Of a stretch of DNA of 64,000 nucleotides, positions 26,234 through 33,888 are shown in pieces (the first letter of the stretch is position 1; every line of letters begins with the position of its first letter). This stretch comes from Deltaproteobacteria bacterium (GTDB taxonomy: Bacteria > Lernaellota > Lernaellaia > JACKCT01): assembly GCA_020633895.1 (NCBI GenBank), contig JACKCT010000004.1:124001-188000 (forward strand). Direction: 5' to 3'. The notes under the pieces were generated by a model. That model did not search any database, was not told the origin of the DNA, and worked only from the letters and a program-made list of their open reading frames with translations. The translations under genes were made by a program, and so were the position numbers.

Positions 26234-28381
26234 ATGATCCGCATCGACGACATCCTTTCGGAAGTTCGCTCCCACGCGCCCAAGGCCAATTTGGACTTGC
26301 TGCGAAAGGCCTACGTCTATTCGGCCAAGGCCCACCAGGGCCAGATCCGCAAAAGCGGCGAACCCTACCTGACGCACCCCCTGGAAGTGGCCCACATCCT
26401 CGCCAAGATGCAGATGGACGACATCACCGTCACCACCGGCCTGTTGCACGACACGGTGGAGGACTGCCCGAACGTCTCGCTGGATGAACTGGCGAAGTTG
26501 TTCGGCGATGAACTGGCGGGTTTGGTCGACGGCGTGACGAAGATCGGGCAGATGGAGTTCACCAGCCGGGAGCATCAGCAGGCGGAGAACTTCAAGAAGA
26601 TTCTGATCGCCACGACCAAGGACGTGCGCGTCATCCTGGTCAAGCTGGCCGACCGCCTGCATAACATGCGCACTCTTGAGCATATGAAGCCCGCCACCCG
26701 ACGCCGTATCGCGCTGGAGACGCTGGACATCTACGCGCCGCTGGCCAATCGCCTGGGTATCCAGTGGGTGAAAAACGAGCTGGAAGACCTGGCGTTTCGC
26801 TACCTGGACCCGAAGGCGTACTACAGCCTGGTCCTCAAGGTCACGGCTCATCGGCAACAGCGCGAACGGTTCATCGCGGACGTCATCCAGATTCTGGAAA
26901 ATCTGCTCTACGAGCACGCCATCGAGGGCAAGGTCAAAGGGCGGGCCAAGAACATCTACTCGATCCACAACAAGATGATGATGCAAGGCGTGGACTTCGA
27001 GCAGGTCTTCGACGTCATCGCGTTTCGCATCATCGTGGGCACCGAGGCCGAGTGCTACGAGACGCTGGGCTACATCCACTCACGTTGGAAGCCGGTGCCG
27101 GGGCGGTTCAAGGACTACATCGCCCTGCCCAAGGAAAACGGCTACCAGAGCCTGCATACGACGGTCATCGGTCCGGACGGCAAGCGCATGGAGATCCAGA
27201 TCCGCACCGAGGAGATGGACCATATCGCCGAGGAAGGCTTGGCCGCTCACTGGCAGTACAAGGAAAATCGCAACCAAAAAGTGGACGTGGATATCGTCAA
27301 GTGGCTACGGAAGATGGTCGAAGCCCATCAGACCGAGTCGCCGGACGAATACCTGAGCCTGGTCAAGCAGGATCTGTTCCCCGAGGAGGTCTTCGTCTTC
27401 ACACCCAAGGGCGATGTGATGACCTTCCCGCGCGGGGCGACGCCGATCGACTTTGCCTATCGCATCCACACCGAGGTCGGCCACCAGTGCGTCGGAGCCA
27501 AGGTCAACGGCCAGATTGTCCCGTTGGGCTACCACCTGGTCAGCGGCGATCACGTCGAAGTCCTGACGCGCAAGGACCACGTCCCGAATCGCGACTGGCT
27601 CAAGATGGTCGCCACGTCCTCGGCCCGGTCGAAGATCCGCCATTTCCTCAGCAAGCAGGAGACGGAGCGCTCCATCTCCACCGGCCGCGCCATCGCCGAG
27701 CGGGAGTTGCGCAAGCATCGCGAAAGCCTGTCGCGTCTCGAAAAATCCGGACGCATCCAAGAGGTTGCGGAGAAATACGGTCTGTCCAACGTGGACAAGC
27801 TCATGGCCGCGCTGGCCGTCGGCAAAATCTCGGTGCCGGGCTTCGTCCAGAACTTCGTCGCCGACGAGACCGAATCGAAGACCCGCTTCCAGGATGCTGC
27901 TGTCGAGCGTTTGCTGCGCCCGCTCGCCCGGCGCAAAGACGCGTCCATCAAAATCGGCGGCATCGACAACGTGGTCTTCAGCTTGGCCAAGTGCTGCAAT
28001 CCGATCCCGGGCGACAAGGTCAAGGGCTTCGTTACCCGCGGCCGAGGCATTACGATCCACGTCGCCGGGTGCGTGGAACTCCAAGGGGCGGACCCGGAAC
28101 GCATCATCGACGTGGATTGGGACACGGAAAGCGACCTGGGTCTGGTGACGGCCCGCGTCGATGTTTTCGCCGTGGATGCCAAGTCGCTGATGTCGCGGGT
28201 GAGCGGCGTCTTCGGCAAAAACGACGTGAATATCACCGAGGTCCAGTCCATTACGCACGACGACAACTCGGTCGTGATGCATTTCAAGGTGCAGGTCGCG
28301 ACGCTGGCCCAGCTCGACCGGACGGTTAACGAAGTGCGCCTCGTTTCCGGCGTCACCAAGGCCATGCGGGTGGGCGGCTGA
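26234..28381 (+). CDS. spoT: Bifunctional (p)ppGpp synthetase/hydrolase (Rel/SpoT family)
   Basis: 715 residues, full length. Domains in order: HD hydrolase (about 20-180) with LLHDTVEDCPN, so hydrolase is intact; synthetase (about 230-350) with GRFKDYIALPKENGYQSLHTT, the RFKD form of bifunctional enzymes; TGS (about 385-450) with FVFTPKGDVMTFPRGATPIDFAY; a zinc-finger/helical region with AKCCNPIPGDKVKGFVTRGRG; and a C-terminal ACT domain. It controls the stringent response by making and degrading (p)ppGpp. It starts directly after gmk; its stop shares one base with the rubredoxin ATG. Confidence 0.95.
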   Translation: MIRIDDILSEVRSHAPKANLDLLRKAYVYSAKAHQGQIRKSGEPYLTHPLEVAHILAKMQMDDITVTTGLLHDTVEDCPNVSLDELAKLFGDELAGLVDGVTKIGQMEFTSREHQQAENFKKILIATTKDVRVILVKLADRLHNMRTLEHMKPATRRRIALETLDIYAPLANRLGIQWVKNELEDLAFRYLDPKAYYSLVLKVTAHRQQRERFIADVIQILENLLYEHAIEGKVKGRAKNIYSIHNKMMMQGVDFEQVFDVIAFRIIVGTEAECYETLGYIHSRWKPVPGRFKDYIALPKENGYQSLHTTVIGPDGKRMEIQIRTEEMDHIAEEGLAAHWQYKENRNQKVDVDIVKWLRKMVEAHQTESPDEYLSLVKQDLFPEEVFVFTPKGDVMTFPRGATPIDFAYRIHTEVGHQCVGAKVNGQIVPLGYHLVSGDHVEVLTRKDHVPNRDWLKMVATSSARSKIRHFLSKQETERSISTGRAIAERELRKHRESLSRLEKSGRIQEVAEKYGLSNVDKLMAALAVGKISVPGFVQNFVADETESKTRFQDAAVERLLRPLARRKDASIKIGGIDNVVFSLAKCCNPIPGDKVKGFVTRGRGITIHVAGCVELQGADPERIIDVDWDTESDLGLVTARVDVFAVDAKSLMSRVSGVFGKNDVNITEVQSITHDDNSVVMHFKVQVATLAQLDRTVNEVRLVSGVTKAMRVGG

Positions 28382-28596
28382 TGGAGCAGGCCGGACCGCC
28401 ACGGTGGACGGGCAAGTTCAAATGCCTCAAGTGTAGCTATATCTACGATCCGAAAGTCGGGTGCCCGGAGCAGGGGGTGCCGCCGGGAACCGCCTTCGAA
28501 GACCTGCCCGAGGGGTTTCGCTGTCCCCAGTGCGGCGTGGACCTGACGCAGTTCGAACGGCTGGAAAAGTGGAAGAAACGCCACTACATGCCGTAA
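28381..28596 (+). CDS. Rubredoxin
   Basis: 71 residues. Two CxxC knuckles, Cys15/Cys18 (FKCLKCSYIYDP) and Cys48/Cys51 (FRCPQCGVD), with VPPGTAFEDLPEGF between them: the full rubredoxin signature, binding one Fe. An additional Cys28 is not a usual ligand. The N-terminal ten residues (EQAGPPRWTG) and a basic C-terminal tail (EKWKKRHYMP) are small extensions. It overlaps the Rel/SpoT stop by one base (TGATG), so it is co-translated. An electron carrier in the cytoplasm, possibly for oxygen or peroxide detoxification. Confidence 0.9.
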   Translation: MEQAGPPRWTGKFKCLKCSYIYDPKVGCPEQGVPPGTAFEDLPEGFRCPQCGVDLTQFERLEKWKKRHYMP

Positions 28597-28664
28597 CGCC
28601 TCGCGACGAAATCCCGTATTTTCTTTAGATTTCTTCAAAACTCCGACCCGTCGGAAAGGCCTCC

Positions 28665-29510
28665 ATGCGTCGATTCTTTTCATCTGGGATTCTATTTTTC
28701 CTGGCGGCGATTTGCGTTCCGCTCGGCTGCGCCGACGAAGAAACGGGAAAAGACGACAAGGCGGCTCGGGGCGGATTCGGCGCCGACGGGCCGGAAACGG
28801 GCGATCTGGCCGAGGTGCTGGCGAAATACGTGAAGGAGTCGGGGCTGGTCGACTACGCCGGTCTCGCCGCCGATCGAGACGGCCTGGACGGGTGGATCAA
28901 CGAGGCCAAGAGTCTGGACGCGGACGGCTACCGGGATCCCTCGAACGCCCGAGTCGAAAAGCTCGCCTTCTGGATCAATTTCTACAACGCCGCGACGCTG
29001 CAACTGATCGTCGAGTTCTACGATGACGACCTGACATCGATCCAAGACCTGGAAGACGTCGGCGGCGCGCCCCCGTGGGACTATTTTCTCTTCCAGGTCG
29101 GCGGCGAGAAGCTCACCCTCAACGAGATCGAGCACGAAATCATCCGCCCGATTTTCGCCGAGCCGCGCATCCATTTCGCCGTCAATTGCGCGTCCATATC
29201 CTGTCCCCGGCTGCGGACCGAGCCGTATCAAGGCGATATTCTCGACGATCAGCTCGAAGCGGCCGCCGTTGAATTTGCCGACAGTGACGACCACGTCCGG
29301 TTCGACGAGATGTCCGGCACGGTCGCCGTCAATCCGGTGGTCGATTGGTATCGAGACGATTTCGGAGGGATATCGGGAGTTTACGACTTTATCGGGGCCA
29401 GGTTGAACGACGAGGCGAAGATCGAGGCCTGGAATGCCTTGACGCCGAACGACCTGACGTTCTTTTCCTATGACTGGTCTCTCAACGACTCCGGGTCGTC
29501 GTCGGATTGA
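28665..29510 (+). CDS. DUF547 lipoprotein
   Basis: 281 residues. A lipoprotein signal ends at about Cys22 (VPLGC). The DUF547 core is recognisable: KLAFWINFYNAATLQLIVEF, LNEIEHEIIRP, and HFAVNCASISCPRLR. DUF547 proteins are widespread and some resemble a cysteine/histidine hydrolase fold, with the conserved Cys and His here retained. No function is established. The gene follows rubredoxin after 68 bases and could be co-transcribed. Confidence 0.85.
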   Translation: MRRFFSSGILFFLAAICVPLGCADEETGKDDKAARGGFGADGPETGDLAEVLAKYVKESGLVDYAGLAADRDGLDGWINEAKSLDADGYRDPSNARVEKLAFWINFYNAATLQLIVEFYDDDLTSIQDLEDVGGAPPWDYFLFQVGGEKLTLNEIEHEIIRPIFAEPRIHFAVNCASISCPRLRTEPYQGDILDDQLEAAAVEFADSDDHVRFDEMSGTVAVNPVVDWYRDDFGGISGVYDFIGARLNDEAKIEAWNALTPNDLTFFSYDWSLNDSGSSSD

Positions 29511-29606
29511 CACATCGCGCAAGCCGGGCGTATAAAATCTTACGACCTGATAAGTCGTTCCCGAAGAATGCATGCAACGAACGCAAGACTGTGGAAGGGC
29601 CTGGGA

Positions 29607-30101
29607 ATGAAAAGGCTTTTTGTGATCGGACTATCGTTGGTCTTCGCCCTGGCGCTGGCCGGACCGGCGGCGGCGATGAAAGTGACCAACGTCTACGGTG
29701 GCTACTACCCGCTTAACGGCGACCGCTATCAAACGGCCTCCAGTGTCCGTATCTTCAAACTGGAAGCCCAGTTCGATTCCCGTGGCCTGACCGAACTGCA
29801 TTACCGCATCATCCCCGAAAAAGGCACCGTGCAGGTCATGGATGTGCAGGTGCTTTCCGGCAAGAAGGTCAAGTACAAGCTGTCGGACACGCGCACTCTG
29901 GGCGATTCGCTGCACCTCCTGGAAGGCATCGGCGGCCATCAGCAATACGAGCGTCGGCAGTTCTTCCCCGAACCGGTCGAGGGTTTTGACTACCACAGCG
30001 GAAAGATCAAGTTCGTCTTCTCGGCGGAAGGCCGAATGTTCGAAGTCGTCTGGACCATGCTCGACAACTCCGTCATGGTTCAGGACTACGAAACCGAATA
30101 G
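29607..30101 (+). CDS. Secreted protein of unknown function
   Basis: 164 residues. A signal peptide (KRLFVIGLSLVFALALAGPAAA, cleaved near residue 23) precedes a beta-rich mature domain starting MKVTNVYGGYYPLNGD. No family is recognised. The ATG at 29607 has AAGGG seven bases upstream and directly begins the signal peptide; an ATG 13 codons earlier is less likely. The lptE gene starts one base after the stop, so the two share a transcript and this protein may act in the periplasm or outer membrane. Confidence 0.65.
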   Translation: MKRLFVIGLSLVFALALAGPAAAMKVTNVYGGYYPLNGDRYQTASSVRIFKLEAQFDSRGLTELHYRIIPEKGTVQVMDVQVLSGKKVKYKLSDTRTLGDSLHLLEGIGGHQQYERRQFFPEPVEGFDYHSGKIKFVFSAEGRMFEVVWTMLDNSVMVQDYETE

Positions 30102-30102
30102 G

Positions 30103-30633
30103 GTGCCTCGGCCCGCTCTTTTCTTCATCGCTATCGTTGCGCTTGGCGTCGCCGTCACGACCGGCTGCGGGTACACCCGCGAAGGCCGGGGCGCCAATCT
30201 GGATACGGGCATCCGTTCCGTCGCCATTCCGGTCTTTCGCAATGACACTTTCGAAGCCGGATTGGAGACCATCGTCACCGACGCCCTGCGCCGCGAGTTC
30301 CTGCTGCACAACTTCGTGAAGATCGCCCCGGCCGAGAAGGCGGACGCCATCGCCGTGGGCGTCATCCGCAAGTTCAATACGAAACCGATCAGCTTTTCCG
30401 AGACGGATTTCGCCACCGAATACCGGGCGTCCATTCGCATGAGTTTGAAAATTGTCGCCCCCGACGGGCATGTGCTCTGGGCGGACGAGCGCATCGCCGA
30501 GGTCGCGGAATACCCGGCCAACGAAGACGTCTTCGCCTCGGAAGCCAATAAACGGGCGGCGATTCGCAGCATTGCCGAAAAGATCGCGCGGGATACCCAC
30601 GCCCGCATCTTCGACGGATTCCCCGCGCTATAA
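30103..30633 (+). CDS. lptE: LPS-assembly lipoprotein LptE
   Basis: About 176 residues from a GTG. A lipoprotein signal ends in TTGC, followed by GYTREGRGANLDTGIRSVAIPVFRNDTFEAGLETIVTDALRREF. This GY...IRSVAIPVF-N-T pattern is the typical LptE/RlpB-type N-terminal strand-helix unit in deltaproteobacterial proteins. LptE plugs the LptD barrel in the outer membrane and helps insert LPS. It is directly followed by holA (nine bases), the lptE-holA neighbourhood known from many Gram-negatives, which supports the call. Confidence 0.85.
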   Translation: MPRPALFFIAIVALGVAVTTGCGYTREGRGANLDTGIRSVAIPVFRNDTFEAGLETIVTDALRREFLLHNFVKIAPAEKADAIAVGVIRKFNTKPISFSETDFATEYRASIRMSLKIVAPDGHVLWADERIAEVAEYPANEDVFASEANKRAAIRSIAEKIARDTHARIFDGFPAL

Positions 30634-30642
30634 GGTCGTCCC

Positions 30643-31668
30643 ATGACGCTCAAGGAATTGGAAAAGGCGCTCAAATCCGGCATCGCGACGGTATATGTCG
30701 TGATCGGCAAGTCGTACCTGGTGCGTCAGGCGGTGTCGCGCATCGTGCCGGCGGCGTTGGAGGGCGGGATCGCCGATTTCAACCACGATCGCTATCGCGC
30801 CGGTCAGGACGACCTGCATCCGGCCTCGGCCCAGGCCCGGACCATGCCCATGATGGCCCGGCGGCGGGTCATCGAGGTCGCCGAGTGCGAGAGCCTGAAA
30901 CCCGACGAACTGGATCGCCTGGGCGAGGTGGCGGCGAAAGGCATCGACACCAGTTGCCTGGTGATCCATGGGGAGAAGATCGACCAGCGCTCCCGCCTGG
31001 CCAAGGAGGCGAAGAAGCAGGGCACGCTGCTGGATTTCGCCAAGCTCACCGAGGGACAGATCACCGCCTGGATCGAAAAGACCGCCGCCGACCGGGGCAA
31101 GTCCATCGCGCCGGACGCCGTCCGGGCCTTGACCCAGGCCTGGGGCGAGTCGTTGGAGAAGATGGAAGCCGAAATCGAGAAGGCGACCCTCTATGTGGGC
31201 GAGGAAAAGGACCGCATCGAGTTGGACGATCTGTTGGAGGTCATGGTCGCGGTCAAGGCGGAGCGCATCTTCGACCTCACCGACGCCGTCGGCGCCCGGC
31301 AGCGGGCCAAGGCGCTCTATTTCCTGGCCGGGATGCTGGAAAACGGCAACCATCCGATCCGGGTGCATTCGTCGCTTACGACGCATCTGAAGAAGCTGTT
31401 GCGCGCCAACGCCATGCGCGACGCCGGTCTGTCGCACGACGACGTCATTCGCGGCGTGGGCGGCCACCCTTACGCGGCGAAAAAAGCCGTCGAACAGGCA
31501 CGGCGCTACCGGACCGAGGAGCTTCGCCGGGCGGTCGAGCTATGCTCGAAGGTGGATTTCGAACTGAAGAACGGCCGCGTCAACGACCGCATGCTCTTGG
31601 AAGAACTGGTGCTGGAACTGTGCGCGCAAGAAAACCCGACGTCCATGGGGACGCCGGGTCGCGTTTGA
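30643..31668 (+). CDS. holA: DNA polymerase III subunit delta
   Basis: 341 residues. Clamp-loader subunit that opens the beta clamp. Seen: VYVVIGKSYLVRQAVSRI at the start (like YLLYGEEPFLIRE in other HolA), MARRRVIEV, and the central KAERIFDLTDAVGARQRAKALYFLAGMLENG. The C-terminal collar helices follow, ending in LEELVLELC. It sits after lptE as in many Gram-negative genomes. The last 25 codons also encode a hairpin that acts on the opposite strand as a terminator for rpsT. Confidence 0.9.
   Translation: MTLKELEKALKSGIATVYVVIGKSYLVRQAVSRIVPAALEGGIADFNHDRYRAGQDDLHPASAQARTMPMMARRRVIEVAECESLKPDELDRLGEVAAKGIDTSCLVIHGEKIDQRSRLAKEAKKQGTLLDFAKLTEGQITAWIEKTAADRGKSIAPDAVRALTQAWGESLEKMEAEIEKATLYVGEEKDRIELDDLLEVMVAVKAERIFDLTDAVGARQRAKALYFLAGMLENGNHPIRVHSSLTTHLKKLLRANAMRDAGLSHDDVIRGVGGHPYAAKKAVEQARRYRTEELRRAVELCSKVDFELKNGRVNDRMLLEELVLELCAQENPTSMGTPGRV
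31631..31659 (-). terminator. Rho-independent terminator of rpsT, inside the holA 3' end
   Basis: On the minus strand an 11-bp stem (ACCCGGCGTCC with GGACGTCGGGT, one mismatch, loop CCAT) is followed by TTTTCTT. It lies about 30 bases downstream of the rpsT stop. The same DNA encodes holA residues near the C-terminus on the plus strand. Confidence 0.7.
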
Positions 31669-31689
31669 ACGAGATTTAGGGGAGGGCGA

Positions 31690-31950
31690 CTAGAGCGCGT
31701 TGGCGCGGCGCATCAGGCGCGAGATCTTGCGGCTGGCCGTGCGCTTTTTCATGGCGCCCTTGGAAGCCGCCTTGTCCAGCAGCTTGACCGCCGTCTTCAG
31801 ATTCGCCTGAGCCGTTTCTTTGTCCCCGGTCTCGATCGCCTTGACGACGCGCTTCGAGAAGGTGCGCACGCGGGTGACGTGGAAGTTGTTATGCTCACGC
31901 TGGCGCAGGGACTGGCGGTGGCGCTTCAGGGCCGATTTCGAGTTAGCCAA
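31690..31950 (-). CDS. rpsT: 30S ribosomal protein S20
   Basis: 86 residues, normal length. MANSKSALKRHRQSLRQREHN at the start, ALKTA-like NLKTAVKLLDKAASKGAMKK in the middle, and KRTASRKISRLMRRANAL at the end match S20. The start is TTG with GGAGA about five bases upstream. E. coli rpsT also begins with UUG, linked to autoregulation by S20; the same may hold here (inference). It is divergent from murJ and convergent with holA. Confidence 0.95.
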   Translation of the reverse strand: MANSKSALKRHRQSLRQREHNNFHVTRVRTFSKRVVKAIETGDKETAQANLKTAVKLLDKAASKGAMKKRTASRKISRLMRRANAL

Positions 31951-32133
31951 AGGGTCTCTCCTTGAACGTTCCGGATCTTTTTCGATCCAATTCCGAGGCC
32001 TTGGGCCCATCGGGCGCGCCACGGATTCGAGGCGTGTTGTTTACCGATCCCCCGCGGGCTTGTCAAGTCATCAATTCCGAGGCAGCATCCGCCCGATGGT
32101 CGGTCAACACCCCGAAATAGCGACAAAAACCCG

Positions 32134-33756
32134 TTGAGCGAAAAGCGCCATATCCTGCGGGCGGCGGGGATCGTCGGCTCGATGACGATGCTGTCACGCA
32201 TCCTGGGATTCAGCCGGGACGCGATGATCGCCGCCTATTTCGACACGCGCTTTGCCGGAGACGCGTTTTTCGCGGCGTTCCGCATCCCGAATATGCTGCG
32301 CAAACTCTTCGGCGAGGGAGCTCTGACCGCCAGCTTCATTCCGATCTACACCGACGTTCGGGCCAAGGACGGCGAAGACCGCGCTCGGGAACTCTTCAAC
32401 GTCGCCTTCACCTGGCTTACAGGAATCCTAAGTATTCTCGTAGCCTTAGGCGTTCTTTTTTCGCCTTTTGTCGTCCGAGTGCTCACCCCCGGCTTCTCCG
32501 GGTTGGACGAAAAATTCGATCTGACCGTCCGGCTGCTGCGCTGGATGTTCCCCTATGCCCTGACGATCTGCTGGGTCGCCTTATTCATGGGCGTGCTCAA
32601 CGCACGGCGCATCTTTTTCGCCCCCGCCTTCGCGCCGGTGCTGCTGAATCTGTCGATGATCGTGACGCTGGTGGCGCTGTATCACGTCATGGAGACGCCG
32701 GTCATGGCGTTGGCGGTGGGCGTGCTGGTCGGCGGGATCCTCCAGGTCGGCATGCAACTTCCTTATCTGTTCCGGGAAGGCTATCGGCCGACATTGCTGT
32801 TTCGTTGGAACGACAAGGACCTGCGTCGCATTGCCTTGCTGATGTTGCCGGCGCTGATCGGGTTGTCGGCACATACGCTCAATATCTTCGTCAGCACCAT
32901 CCTCGCGTCCGTGCTGGAAGCCGGGTCGGTCGGCTATCTCTACTACGCCCAACGCATGATGGAGCTGCCTCTGGGGGTCTTCGCCATCGCGGTCGGCACG
33001 GCGCTGTTGCCCTCGCTGTCCACCCAGGCCGCCGCCCGCGATCACGACGGCCTCATCCAGTCCATGGGCTACGCCGTCCGCCTGGTGACGTTGATCATGG
33101 TCCCCACGTCCATCGGTCTCTACGTCCTGGCCGAACCGATCATCAACGTCGTCTTCCAGCGGGGCGAATTCGACCCCCTGGCCACCGCGCAAACCGCCTC
33201 GGCGCTGCGTTTTTATGCCCTGGGCATCGTCTTTTTCGGCGCCTTGCGGGTCCTCGTGCCGACATTTTACGCCCTCAAGGACACGCTGACGCCCGCTTTG
33301 GTCGCCAGCGGGGCGGTGGCGGTGAACATTCTGACCGGTCTGCTGCTCATGGGGCCGCCGGTGTATCGCAACGTGGCGTGGATCAACTTCATCGCGGGCC
33401 TGTCCGGCGACGTGGGCACTCTCGGCCACGACGGGCTGGCACTGGCGAATTCCATTTCCGCGGTGTTCAACTTCAGCCTTCTGGGGTGGCTGCTTCGGCG
33501 GCGTATCGGGCGTTGGGTGACGGGTGAGGTGGCGCGGACCGTTATCGGCAGCCTGATTGCCGGGACCGTCATGGCGATCGGCGTCGGTTGGGTGGCCGAC
33601 AAATTCGACTTCACCACGCAGGGGCTGGACCTCTCCAAGCTCCTGGGCCTGCTGGCGTCCATTCTGACCGGTGTGGTTCTCTACGGCGCCGTGATCGGCC
33701 TGTGGGAACGCCGCCGACTGGTGGAATTGCTCCGCCTGATGCGCCGCCGGAAGTAG
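32134..33756 (+). CDS. murJ: Lipid II flippase MurJ
   Basis: 540 residues with about 14 membrane helices. Starts SEKRHILRAAGIVGSMTMLSRILGFSRDAMIAAYF, with RIPNMLRKLFGEGALTASFIPIY, the MurJ/MviN signature including the central Arg residues. It moves lipid II across the inner membrane for peptidoglycan synthesis. The TTG start matches the conserved N-terminus, though the ribosome-binding site is weak. rpsT is divergent, an arrangement known in other Gram-negatives. Confidence 0.93.
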   Translation: MSEKRHILRAAGIVGSMTMLSRILGFSRDAMIAAYFDTRFAGDAFFAAFRIPNMLRKLFGEGALTASFIPIYTDVRAKDGEDRARELFNVAFTWLTGILSILVALGVLFSPFVVRVLTPGFSGLDEKFDLTVRLLRWMFPYALTICWVALFMGVLNARRIFFAPAFAPVLLNLSMIVTLVALYHVMETPVMALAVGVLVGGILQVGMQLPYLFREGYRPTLLFRWNDKDLRRIALLMLPALIGLSAHTLNIFVSTILASVLEAGSVGYLYYAQRMMELPLGVFAIAVGTALLPSLSTQAAARDHDGLIQSMGYAVRLVTLIMVPTSIGLYVLAEPIINVVFQRGEFDPLATAQTASALRFYALGIVFFGALRVLVPTFYALKDTLTPALVASGAVAVNILTGLLLMGPPVYRNVAWINFIAGLSGDVGTLGHDGLALANSISAVFNFSLLGWLLRRRIGRWVTGEVARTVIGSLIAGTVMAIGVGWVADKFDFTTQGLDLSKLLGLLASILTGVVLYGAVIGLWERRRLVELLRLMRRRK

Positions 33757-33777
33757 GAACGTCGTCCCACGGCGTTC
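33757..33777 (+). other. Hairpin after murJ without T tract
   Basis: GAACG-CGT and ACG-CGTTC arms with one mismatch and a CCC loop, starting one base after the murJ stop. There is no T run, so it could be a 3'-end stabiliser or a Rho-dependent end rather than an intrinsic terminator. Confidence 0.4.
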
Positions 33778-33888
33778 ACCGGGTAGCCATCGACGGCTCG
33801 ATTTGATATACCCATGACGTAACGCGTCACCCGGCGCGAAACACCCACCCGACGAACGACGGATCACCACCGCGCGAGAGCGAGCAAG

